Positions 1 to 5,518 of a stretch of DNA of 5,518 nt are shown here, piece by piece. This DNA is from an uncultured Rhodospirillaceae bacterium (lineage in GTDB: Bacteria; Pseudomonadota; Alphaproteobacteria; Rhodospirillales; Casp-alpha2): assembly GCA_913048145.1 (NCBI GenBank), contig CAJWVP010000211.1:1-5518 (forward strand), given 5' to 3'. The notes below the pieces were generated by a model. The model was given only the letters and a program-made list of their open reading frames with translations, did no database searches and had not been told where the DNA came from. Position 1 is the stretch's first letter. Every line of letters starts with the position of its first letter. The position numbers and the translations under genes are program-made.

Positions 1-430
1 GATGTTCCTGGTTTTCTTAGTCATGTATCTAGCGGCGTAGTGGGTACGTTTGATACTTGCTATGACCTCGCCGAATTTCGGTGCTAACCGTCAGGCTGAG
101 CTATTTTACTCCTCCCAGTTCAGGACTTTGTTTACCACTTGGTTGACGACTTGATAGCGAGCGCATTTGGGGGGGCATCATTATCCCGTTCGGGTTAGTC
201 CCTATGTCGTCTGGTGAATTCACGGCGAGGATCGCGTCGTCCGCTGGATCGATCGTGCTGGGCCGCATAATCAAGTAATTCCAGGTTCGCAATGCTGGCG
301 GATCCAATGATGACATCAGCGATGATCGCAATGTCGACATGCTGAGGCATGGCTAGAGGCTTCCAAAACGTCTGAAAGACTTTAGGATGTGACGGCCCCC
401 AGGCCGAGGTAGCCAGAAACGGAGAGAGAC
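1..430. other. Stretch with no confident gene upstream of the dehydratase
   Basis: I see no gene here that I can defend. The minus strand carries two overlapping open frames (about 340 to 101 and 512 to 195) that resemble no family I know, and the second runs into the dehydratase gene. A protein-like stretch on the minus strand around 285-180 is followed by a run of seven G (169-175). Changing frame at that run leads to a short tail ending in a stop near 113. This would fit a decayed gene end, but it is guesswork. Bases 131-146 match 16 bases inside the Panacea gene (2223-2238), with no similarity beyond them. The last 70 bases should contain the dehydratase promoter and leader. The best sigma-70-like pair (TTCCAA at 361, TAGGAT at 383, 16-base spacer) is weak. 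Confidence 0.5.
393..406 (+). promoter_or_regulatory. Small GC hairpin in the dehydratase leader
   Basis: CGGCC (393-397) and GGCCG (402-406) form a perfect five-base-pair stem around a CCCA loop. It lies 14 bases before the ribosome binding site of the dehydratase gene. No T run follows, so it is not a complete intrinsic terminator. It could affect leader folding or translation, or be chance in GC-rich sequence. Confidence 0.2.
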
Positions 431-2131
431 GTGAACGACGACCGAACAGGTATTCGCAAGGGCCTGACACGATATGGGGACGACGCCTTTTCACTTTATG
501 TTCGCAAGGCATTCATCAAGGCTATGGGCTATACTGACGACGCCCTGGAGCGCCCGGTGATTGGGATTGCCAACACTTATTCGGGTTACAATGCCTGCCA
601 CGCCTCGGTGCCGCAGATAGTCGAAGCAGTGAAACGCGGCGTCATGCTGGCCGGCGGCCTGCCCATCGAGTTTCCGATCATATCGCTTCACGAATCCTTC
701 GCCTTCCCCACGTCCATGTTCCTACGCAACCTCATGTCCATCGACACGGAAGAGATGATCAAGGCGCAGCCCATGGATGCCGTGGTATTGATTGGTGGCT
801 GTGACAAGACCGTGCCGGCCTTGGTCATGGGTGCCGCCTCGGCCAATGTTCCGGCGGTTGTCGAGGTAACGGGGCCTATGCTGACTGGCACCCATCATGG
901 CGAACGGGTCGGCGCTTGTACCGACTGCCGCCGATTTTGGGCCAAGTACCGGGGCGGGCAGATTGATGATGTGGAAGTGGAAGAATTGACCAACGAATTG
1001 GTGCCGACCGCCGGGACTTGCGGCGTCATGGGGACGGCCAGCACCATGGCGTTAATGACCGAGGCCATGGGTATGATGCTGCCGGGGGGGGGCGCCATTC
1101 CCGCTACCTTTGCGGACCGCCTGCGTCATGCGGAGCTGACGGGCAAGCGCGCCGTCGCCATGGCCGCCGAAGGCCTGACGCCGAAAAAGGTGATGACGCC
1201 CGCCGCTGTCCGCAATGCGCTCCGCGTCCTGCAAGCCATCGGCGGTTCGACTAACGGTCTAATCCACATGACCGCCATGGCGGGCCGGCTCGGTATCCGC
1301 GTCGATCTGGATGCATTTGACGAACTGGGTCGGGACATCCCGGTCTTGGTGGACCTAAAGCCGTCGGGCCAGTACTACATGGAGGATCTTCATCGCGCCG
1401 GAGGATTGGCGCCCATCCTGCGCGAACTCCGCGATCATCTGGAACTTGATACATTGACCGTCACCGGCCGAACGTTGGGTGAAGAGATTGACAGTCTGCT
1501 CCCGGCCTATCCGCAAGACGTGGTGAAAACCGTGGACGCGCCCCTTTACCCGGGTGGTGGCATGGTCATCCTGCGCGGTAACCTGGCGCCAGACGGTGCG
1601 GTGATTAAGCAGTCGGCGGCCAACCCGAACCTCCTGAGCCACGAAGGGCGTGCTTTGGTATTTTCGTCCTTGGAAGACATGGCGGCACGCGTGGACGACC
1701 CGGACTTGGACGTCACCGCCGACGATGTAATGGTGTTGCAGAACGCGGGGCCTCTGGGTGCGCCCGGCATGCCCGAAGCTGGGTATCTCCCGATACCGAA
1801 AAAGCTCGCCGAACAGGGCGTGAAAGATATGGTGCGCCTGTCAGACGCACGCATGAGCGGCACCGCCTTTGGGACGATCATCCTGCATGTCGCACCGGAG
1901 TCAGCGGTTGGAGGGCCTCTGGCCCTGGTCGAGACCGGCGATTGGATTCGACTGGATGTGCCCAACCGAAGTCTAGAACTTCTTGTCGAGGACGCGGAAC
2001 TGGCTCGGCGGCGCGAGGCTTGGACACCGCCCTCAGCCCATGCTGGAGCGGAACGAGGTTATCTCAACCTTTATCTGAACCGGGTAACGCAGGCGCCAGA
2101 CGGCTGCGATTTCGATTTTCTAATGCCCTAG
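431..2131 (+). CDS. IlvD/Edd-family dehydratase, sugar-acid (aldonate) type
   Basis: This cytoplasmic iron-sulfur dehydratase should remove water from a sugar acid to give a 2-keto-3-deoxy acid. Its 566 residues match the usual full length. C56 (in NACH), C124 (in GGCDKT) and C197 (in GTCGVMG) sit where the family binds its [2Fe-2S] cluster. E88, D125 and K126 sit where the family binds Mg2+, with K126 normally carbamylated. S476, in SDARMSGTAFG, is the expected catalytic serine. The CTDCRRFWAKYR segment (163-174) and the LQNAGPLGAPGMPEAG segment favour the arabinonate/xylonate-type branch over the valine-isoleucine enzyme IlvD. The GTG start at 431 is set by GGAGAGAG (421-428) and leaves the usual N-terminal length. 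A nine-G run (1084-1092) lies within the GGG codons of LPGGGAIP. No transporter, regulator or aldolase gene is visible nearby, so the exact substrate is open. The family call is near certain. Confidence 0.96.
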   Translation: MNDDRTGIRKGLTRYGDDAFSLYVRKAFIKAMGYTDDALERPVIGIANTYSGYNACHASVPQIVEAVKRGVMLAGGLPIEFPIISLHESFAFPTSMFLRNLMSIDTEEMIKAQPMDAVVLIGGCDKTVPALVMGAASANVPAVVEVTGPMLTGTHHGERVGACTDCRRFWAKYRGGQIDDVEVEELTNELVPTAGTCGVMGTASTMALMTEAMGMMLPGGGAIPATFADRLRHAELTGKRAVAMAAEGLTPKKVMTPAAVRNALRVLQAIGGSTNGLIHMTAMAGRLGIRVDLDAFDELGRDIPVLVDLKPSGQYYMEDLHRAGGLAPILRELRDHLELDTLTVTGRTLGEEIDSLLPAYPQDVVKTVDAPLYPGGGMVILRGNLAPDGAVIKQSAANPNLLSHEGRALVFSSLEDMAARVDDPDLDVTADDVMVLQNAGPLGAPGMPEAGYLPIPKKLAEQGVKDMVRLSDARMSGTAFGTIILHVAPESAVGGPLALVETGDWIRLDVPNRSLELLVEDAELARRREAWTPPSAHAGAERGYLNLYLNRVTQAPDGCDFDFLMP

Positions 2132-2716
2132 CTACTTGGGGGATCTGTTGGCCGGTTTGGTGCCCGGCATCCACTTCTCGACGGTCACATTTTTGCCTGA
2201 TTGAGTACGGTAAAGCTTGGGTTTTACCACTTGGTTGATCCCTGGTGTATTCTCGGCATGGATGAAGGACTCGCGGATCTCACTGAGGAAGATTTCAGCA
2301 CGATGGCCGCGCTTTTTCGCGTTTTTGTAAGCACTCGTATCCTTTGTCATCTTGATAATCTTCTCGGTGCTCATGTGACCGAAGCGTCGCCAGATAGCAT
2401 CTAGGAAGCTCTCCACCTCGGCGTGTAGGAAGAGGTCAGTGTCAATGTCCGGGCGGCCTTTGGAAAATGCCGTGAACACATTGGGTTCTAACGGCCCGCG
2501 CTCATCGGCCACGAATACCGCCGGCATCAGTTTCCGGCCCTTGAAGGCTACTGAGAAGTAGGCCTGAGAAAGGAAGAGCAGCCCTTGAAGCTTCTGCGGC
2601 TGGAGGTGCTCGTTCTCTGCTAACGCTGTGTCGGTGAAGAAGAAGGCGATATCGAAAGCGTTGTTAACTTCCGCTGGCATGGGTCTTGGTCCCCGTCCCT
2701 GTCGTTCCCTGGGCAT
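2132..2716 (-). CDS. Panacea-domain (DUF4065, SocA/GepA-type) protein
   Basis: This 194-residue soluble protein carries one Panacea (DUF4065) domain over about residues 20-150. The supporting segments are QKLQGLLFLSQAY (41-53, family pattern KLQKLLYFAQ), ERGPLEPNVF (72-81, pattern GPV.P.VY) and FLDAIWRRFGHMS (104-116). The last 40 residues are basic and end in KWMPGTKPANRSPK. In other bacteria this domain serves as an antitoxin or, as SocA, as a proteolytic adaptor. That is family knowledge and not proof for this protein. No partner toxin is visible beside it. The start is uncertain: ATG 2716 lacks a clear ribosome binding site, while ATG 2680 (182 residues) has GGGGA nine bases upstream and drops a basic, low-complexity lead. 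A TATTAT at 2745-2740 could be a promoter -10 box, but it has no good -35 box. The stop codon directly abuts the stop of the convergent dehydratase gene. Confidence 0.85.
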   Translation of the reverse strand: MPRERQGRGPRPMPAEVNNAFDIAFFFTDTALAENEHLQPQKLQGLLFLSQAYFSVAFKGRKLMPAVFVADERGPLEPNVFTAFSKGRPDIDTDLFLHAEVESFLDAIWRRFGHMSTEKIIKMTKDTSAYKNAKKRGHRAEIFLSEIRESFIHAENTPGINQVVKPKLYRTQSGKNVTVEKWMPGTKPANRSPK

Positions 2717-2753
2717 TAGGATCGCCCGCTTTGATTAAGATAATATTTCCGGG

Positions 2754-2787
2754 AAAAAAGGAAAGATGCCGAAGTTCGGTTCAACCG
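2754..2787 (-). terminator. Possible weak terminator after the rod-like remnant
   Basis: Two overlapping 11-base palindromes with one-base centres, CGGTT-G-AACCG (2787-2777) and CCGAA-C-TTCGG (2779-2769) on the minus strand, surround the stop codon of the rod-like remnant. A T-rich stretch ending in six T (2759-2754) follows. The stems share bases, so only one can form at a time, and each is short. A weak intrinsic terminator separating this gene from the Panacea gene is plausible but not secure. Confidence 0.3.
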
Positions 2788-3095
2788 GTCAAATTGATCA
2801 ATTCGTCGATATGTTCGTCCGCCGTGCGCAAGATCAATAAATATCCATTATAAGCCACATTGGCGGCGATCAGACCTGAAAACCCGCGTCGTAAGTCAAA
2901 GGGTTTTGATTTAACGGGGATTTGTGAACGTAAGCTGGCGCCAGCGCCACCAATGGCCAGGGACATGGAAATCGCCTGGACGTGTTGATAGTTCGGCGTG
3001 TTCTATTTGACGAAAATGATAGCTGCCGCATTCGCCTGCGTCGCGCCGGTAATAAGACCGGAAAGGGTCGTATCTAAGATCGCAGTGATTGCCAT
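2781..3095 (-). pseudogene. Small flagellar basal-body rod-like protein, interrupted by in-frame TAG
   Basis: Read through one stop codon, this is a protein of about 103 residues with both ends of the flagellar rod/hook family (FlgB/FlgC/FlgG type) and almost no middle. Codons 1-30 begin MAITAILDTTLSGLITGA, like the usual rod-protein N-terminus. Codon 31 is TAG (3005-3003). In the same frame, NTPNYQHV follows, as expected after the NIAN-x-TPGY motif. The C-terminal block AYNGYLLILRTADEHIDELI matches the family pattern AYxANxxVIxTADE. The normal AxNIAN motif just before the stop is replaced by AAIIFVK, so it has lost its near-invariant asparagines, which points to decay and not a single read error. 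An upstream in-frame stop at 3107-3105 fixes the first ATG. Restart at ATG 2966, with AGGCG eight to twelve bases upstream, could give a 61-residue C-terminal piece. It probably followed the 140-residue gene in one unit. Confidence 0.72.
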
Positions 3096-3197
3096 GATAC
3101 GAGGTTACGAGTTGCTCTGCGCGGGGTGCTGGCGATCACAGGTGCCGGGCGTAAAAAAGCTGGAAACCCGGCCGCCGCGTCCCCTATATAGAGGCCA

Positions 3198-3620
3198 TTA
3201 GAGGCGGATGCTCAACTCTGTTCCGGTGACGTCGGGATTACGGTGGATTACCTTGGAATTGGTCTCGTAGGTCTTAATGGCCTTGGTGATGATGCCGCCG
3301 ATACGCCGCGCCCGGACGTCCGGGTCGTCGTCGTTAGCACCGGAACCGCTTAACTGATCGACAAGCGAGGTGAACACCTGGGTCGGAAGCGCAAGGTGTC
3401 CGCCATTCCGGAACATGTTTTGGTTCCGTGTGCCATCCGCTCCGGCATCACGGCGAAAATCCTCATTGAGCGTAAATTCTGTCTCGGACGCGGAGGGATT
3501 ACTGGCATTCGATTCATCAATCGATGTATTCAGTGACGCCACTTTGCTGACGGACATACCGCGTGCCGCCGCAACGAATTGTGCCGGTGTCGGGGCATAA
3601 ATTTTAGGCACTTGCGCCAT
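3198..3620 (-). CDS. Hypothetical protein beside a flagellar rod-like remnant
   Basis: I do not recognise this 140-residue protein with confidence. Residues 1-65 are polar, rich in Ser, Ala and Asn, and probably disordered. From about residue 70 there is a compact part: NGGHLALPTQVFTSLVDQL (72-90), then a Gly/Asp-rich linker, then a likely helix RIGGIITKAIKTYETNSKVI (106-125) and a final strand-like TGTELSIRL. There is no signal peptide, membrane segment or cysteine. It lies 102 bases upstream of the rod-like remnant on the same strand, and the YETN-x-KVI helix loosely recalls the AYxANxxVI helix of rod proteins. A flagellum-linked role is therefore a reasonable guess, but only that. ATG 3620 has only a weak GGA upstream. 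With its neighbour broken, this gene may also be losing function. Low-complexity composition could hide homology. Confidence 0.6.
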   Translation of the reverse strand: MAQVPKIYAPTPAQFVAAARGMSVSKVASLNTSIDESNASNPSASETEFTLNEDFRRDAGADGTRNQNMFRNGGHLALPTQVFTSLVDQLSGSGANDDDPDVRARRIGGIITKAIKTYETNSKVIHRNPDVTGTELSIRL

Positions 3621-3785
3621 GAATACGATCCGTCAGCAGGTTCGGTTTCAAGAGCAAATGGACCAGCGCGTGGACACAAGACTGGTACAGTTACACTACA
3701 TCACTTCTGATCTCTCACAACCAAGGTCAAGAGTCAAGGATCGACAATCGCTCAATTTTTTGGATTATCGTTTTATTTCATAGTG
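3621..3785. other. AT-rich gap with tandem GTCAAG
   Basis: This 165-base gap separates the envelope cluster from the flagellar-like pair and is AT-rich at 3741-3785. It carries GTCAAG twice with one base between (3726-3738). Read on the minus strand these are two TTGAC cores, possible -35 boxes for the 140-residue gene, but no matching -10 box sits 16-18 bases downstream. An imperfect stem (3742-3749 with 3763-3770) is present. It is followed by a T run only on the plus strand, where no gene would need it. Confidence 0.35.
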
Positions 3786-4637
3786 TTAAATCAGTGAACG
3801 TTGATCGACGTTTAAGCGTGCGAAGCGGATGATATGGGTCGCCGCTCCAAAATCGTAGAGGTCGTTATGGCCGGGCTTTTCGAGCCACAAGGAGAACTTC
3901 GGTTTCTTCGCCGCATCGAATAGGCGGCGACCTAATTTTTGTGGCACCGTCCGGTCCGCCGCGCCATGTATAATCATCAACGGTGTGTTGATGGCGTCGA
4001 TCTTGGTGATCGAATCGTACTTGTCGCATACTAGGCGCCGGGTTGGGATGTAAGGATAGTGGACGGCGGCCACATCCCCCATAGATGTGAAGGGGGCTTC
4101 CAGAACGACGGCTCCTACGGGCGCGCCAGCGACGGCATAACGATGTGCCATCTCGGTCGCCACGCCTGTTCCCAGGGATTCGCCATAGATAACCCAACGT
4201 TCCGGTGGAATACCGATCGCTTTTAAATGGGTGAGAACGGTTGCCGCATCGTTATAGAGCCCGGCCTCGCTTGGAGATCCGGGATTGCCACCGAAACCAC
4301 GATACCCAGCCAAGATAACGCCGAAACCAGCGTTTAGGTATGGGCGGATCTTTTCGGCACGATCACCGATGGACCCGGCATTGCCTTGGAAAAAGACCAA
4401 AACAGGCTGATCTGGCTGGGGCGCCGCGTACCAGGACATGAGAGGGTGTCCAGCGTTGTTTTCCAACGGCAACTCAGCCATTTCCCCCACACCATATGTT
4501 GCCGGCGGACCAATAGGCCCACCGGGATGATACATGAGGCCGCGTTGCCCGACATAAATGATGCCGACCAAAGCGATATATCCGGCGATGACTGCTGTCA
4601 GAACACCTGTAACCATGTGTTTAGTTCTGACGATCAC
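3786..4637 (-). CDS. Membrane-anchored alpha/beta hydrolase (ABHD12/13, Bem46-like)
   Basis: This 283-residue serine hydrolase has one N-terminal membrane segment (about residues 9-29) and then a hydrolase domain, probably facing the periplasm. The catalytic triad can be placed as S154 in the nucleophile elbow GESLGTG, D228 in GAADRTV and H257 in KPGHND. FFQGNAG (82-88) is the oxyanion region, and the GYRGFGGNPGSPSE segment (111-124) is typical of the Bem46/ABHD13 branch. Members are esterases, thioesterases or lysophospholipases, and the substrate cannot be told here. The start is unsettled. GTG 4637 lies one base after GGTGAGG, too close for a normal ribosome binding site, and ATG 4616 (residue 8) lies about 20 bases after GAGGTG, too far. 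Both keep the membrane segment. The gene starts 11 bases after the upstream lipoprotein gene stops, so translational coupling and co-transcription are likely. Confidence 0.9.
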   Translation of the reverse strand: MIVRTKHMVTGVLTAVIAGYIALVGIIYVGQRGLMYHPGGPIGPPATYGVGEMAELPLENNAGHPLMSWYAAPQPDQPVLVFFQGNAGSIGDRAEKIRPYLNAGFGVILAGYRGFGGNPGSPSEAGLYNDAATVLTHLKAIGIPPERWVIYGESLGTGVATEMAHRYAVAGAPVGAVVLEAPFTSMGDVAAVHYPYIPTRRLVCDKYDSITKIDAINTPLMIIHGAADRTVPQKLGRRLFDAAKKPKFSLWLEKPGHNDLYDFGAATHIIRFARLNVDQRSLI

Positions 4638-4648
4638 ACCTCACCGGT

Positions 4649-5152
4649 TCAACTAAATTCGTCGCGAAGCTTGAGCCAGGATCCATTCGCCATTTGGCAT
4701 GCAACGCCGCCACCGGAAAATATCCCGTCATCGAACACCACTGACGCCCGATATTGCCGGCAGGATTGGCCATTGGAACGCTGATAGGTGTTCACGGCAC
4801 GAAATATTCCCGTGCGACCGGTGTTTGGGTTCTGCCAATGAACAACTTCGCCGTCTCTGGATTGCGCCAACGCTTGCCGCACGGTGCTATCGTATCGGGC
4901 TTGATCCGATTGACCGAGGTTCCGCGCCGCCGTATAGCCGCTCGACCCCCCCATTAGCACGCCTGCGGTCATGAACAAGGTCTGGCCGAAGCCGCCGCCC
5001 AACTGTGATCCGACATATCCGCCGACAACCGCGCCACCAAGAGTGCCGCCGATTTCCAACCAGCTCATATCTTGAACGCGATTCATTGTATCGGCACAGC
5101 CGCCAAGACCCACAGCGACTAAACCGGCCATAATACTCTTTGTGACCTTCAT
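4649..5152 (-). CDS. RT0821/Lpp0805-type glycine-zipper lipoprotein
   Basis: This 167-residue envelope lipoprotein belongs to the RT0821/Lpp0805 (17-kDa surface antigen-like) family. A short signal peptide ends in the lipobox LGGC, making C19 the lipid-modified residue of a mature protein of about 149 residues. Residues 34-72 are a glycine zipper (IGGTLGGAVVGGYVGSQLGGG), which in this family packs or spans the membrane. The C-terminal domain (about 101-163) carries the family pattern WQNPNTGRTG, then CRQY (131-134), then GGGVACQMANGSW. C131 and C152 could pair. ATG 5152 is the clear start: AAGGAG lies nine bases upstream, and the signal peptide begins right there. The frame stays open further upstream to 5353, but that part overlaps the previous gene. 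It is the middle gene of the envelope cluster. A structural or outer-membrane-stability role is inferred from the family. Confidence 0.93.
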   Translation of the reverse strand: MKVTKSIMAGLVAVGLGGCADTMNRVQDMSWLEIGGTLGGAVVGGYVGSQLGGGFGQTLFMTAGVLMGGSSGYTAARNLGQSDQARYDSTVRQALAQSRDGEVVHWQNPNTGRTGIFRAVNTYQRSNGQSCRQYRASVVFDDGIFSGGGVACQMANGSWLKLRDEFS

Positions 5153-5171
5153 GGCAGCTCTCCTTCCGGAA

Positions 5172-5516
5172 TTAGCGGACGTTTCCCTGCGACCTTTGGG
5201 CAGGGTCGAGACAATTGAAAACAGCAGCAATAGGCGTGGCGAGTGGACAGGTCCGGAGTGTTTGTTCGCGGAATCTTGGGATTTTTCCAAATCGCCGGCA
5301 TTCCGCCGCCGCCATCTGACTGACAACACTGGGCGTTGTCTTGCGCTTGGCATAGCAAATCGTCACGTCATCGCGGTCGGTAATACCTTTGAGGAAGGTT
5401 TCGGATTCGCGATCGTATTCTTTGGCCAAGTGGATGTAGGGCTGCCCTCCGCATGCCGCGATGAACAGCAGTAACAATCCGGTAATCGTTAAAACTTGAG
5501 AAATTTTTGTTACCAT
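5172..5516 (-). CDS. Small conserved-looking lipoprotein of unknown function
   Basis: This 114-residue protein begins with a lipoprotein signal peptide: MVTK, then a hydrophobic stretch to the lipobox IAAC, giving C22 as the lipid anchor. The mature part has four further cysteines: C54 (TICYAKR), C73 (AAECRRFG), C90 (RTCPL) and C101 (FNCLD). They could form two disulfides in the periplasm. The order ICY, AEC-RRFGK, TCPL-TP, FNC resembles a family of small alphaproteobacterial lipoproteins I have an impression of but cannot name, and no function is known to me. The arginine-containing tail after FNC looks unstructured. The ATG at 5516 is complete, but only two bases precede it, so its ribosome binding site and promoter are not visible. 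It is the first visible gene of the cluster, 19 bases before the next start. Confidence 0.85.
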   Translation of the reverse strand: MVTKISQVLTITGLLLLFIAACGGQPYIHLAKEYDRESETFLKGITDRDDVTICYAKRKTTPSVVSQMAAAECRRFGKIPRFREQTLRTCPLATPIAAVFNCLDPAQRSQGNVR

Positions 5517-5518
5517 AT

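Noticed and set aside
361..388. Sigma-70-like promoter for the dehydratase (TTCCAA, 16 bases, TAGGAT).
   Set aside because: The match to consensus is too poor to call a promoter, though a promoter probably lies in this general area.
1546..1965. Open frame of 139 codons antisense to the dehydratase.
   Set aside because: It lies wholly within a well-supported gene, has a low-complexity Ser/Arg/Pro-rich product and has no recognisable domain.
2201..2404. Plus-strand open frame within the Panacea gene, considered as a hidden toxin partner.
   Set aside because: It is antisense to a recognised domain, has no ribosome binding site I can see and resembles no toxin family.
2781..2966. First impression that the short C-terminal reading frame is an IS66 TnpB (orf2) fragment, because of FDLRRGFSGL.
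   Set aside because: The following AYNGYLLILRTADE and the in-frame upstream codons fit the flagellar rod family much better, and no inverted repeats or other IS66 genes are present.
2998..3201. Plus-strand open frame of 67 codons across the rod-like remnant.
   Set aside because: The opposite strand shows family motifs in frame. This frame starts at a GTG and gives no recognisable product.
3742..3770. Imperfect hairpin considered as a terminator for the hydrolase operon.
   Set aside because: On the minus strand no T run follows it. It resembles a terminator only on the plus strand, where no gene precedes it.
3755..3785. Minus-strand CGATAA considered as a sigma-28 flagellar -10 element.
   Set aside because: It matches only six of eight bases and lacks a TAAA box at the right spacing. 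It also lies about 135 bases upstream of the gene.
4386..4974. Plus-strand open frames opposite the hydrolase and the glycine-zipper lipoprotein.
   Set aside because: Both opposite-strand genes have clear catalytic or lipobox motifs, and these frames give arginine-rich products typical of shadows.
5153..5353. Longer upstream extension of the RT0821-type gene, to 234 residues.
   Set aside because: It overlaps the lipoprotein gene in another frame and places the signal peptide mid-protein. ATG 5152 has a strong ribosome binding site.

Overview
This window looks like chromosome from a Gram-negative alphaproteobacterium, most likely a Rhodospirillales-type lineage. The grounds are moderately GC-rich coding sequence, two lipobox lipoproteins, an RT0821/Lpp0805-type envelope protein, a Panacea-domain (DUF4065) protein of a style I associate with that order, and a remnant of a small flagellar rod-like protein. 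The lineage is an inference from protein style, not from a marker gene. I saw no tRNA, rRNA, CRISPR array, intact insertion sequence or phage module.

Layout from left to right. Bases 1-430 hold no gene I can defend. They end in a short GC hairpin and a clear ribosome binding site for the only plus-strand gene. That gene (431-2131) is a complete IlvD/Edd-family dehydratase of the sugar-acid (aldonate) type. All other genes lie on the minus strand. A Panacea-domain protein (2716 to 2132) meets the dehydratase tail to tail with no intergenic base. Upstream of it on the minus strand is a roughly 103-residue mini flagellar rod protein (3095 to 2781) broken by an in-frame TAG. Before that comes a 140-residue protein of unknown function (3620 to 3198). 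After a 165-base gap comes a compact three-gene envelope cluster, read right to left: a small lipoprotein (5516 to 5172), a glycine-zipper lipoprotein (5152 to 4649) and a membrane-anchored alpha/beta hydrolase (4637 to 3786). Their gaps are 19 and 11 bases, so they are probably one operon whose promoter lies beyond the right edge.

How the parts fit. The three right-hand genes all encode exported or membrane-anchored products and may work together at the cell envelope. The middle pair was probably a small flagellum-related unit that is now decaying. The dehydratase is a stand-alone metabolic gene here, and its substrate cannot be read from the sequence. I found no convincing new multi-gene defence or mobile system. 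The observations most worth following are the nonsense-interrupted rod-like gene and its unrecognised neighbour, the Panacea protein with no visible toxin partner, and the zero-gap convergent gene junction.
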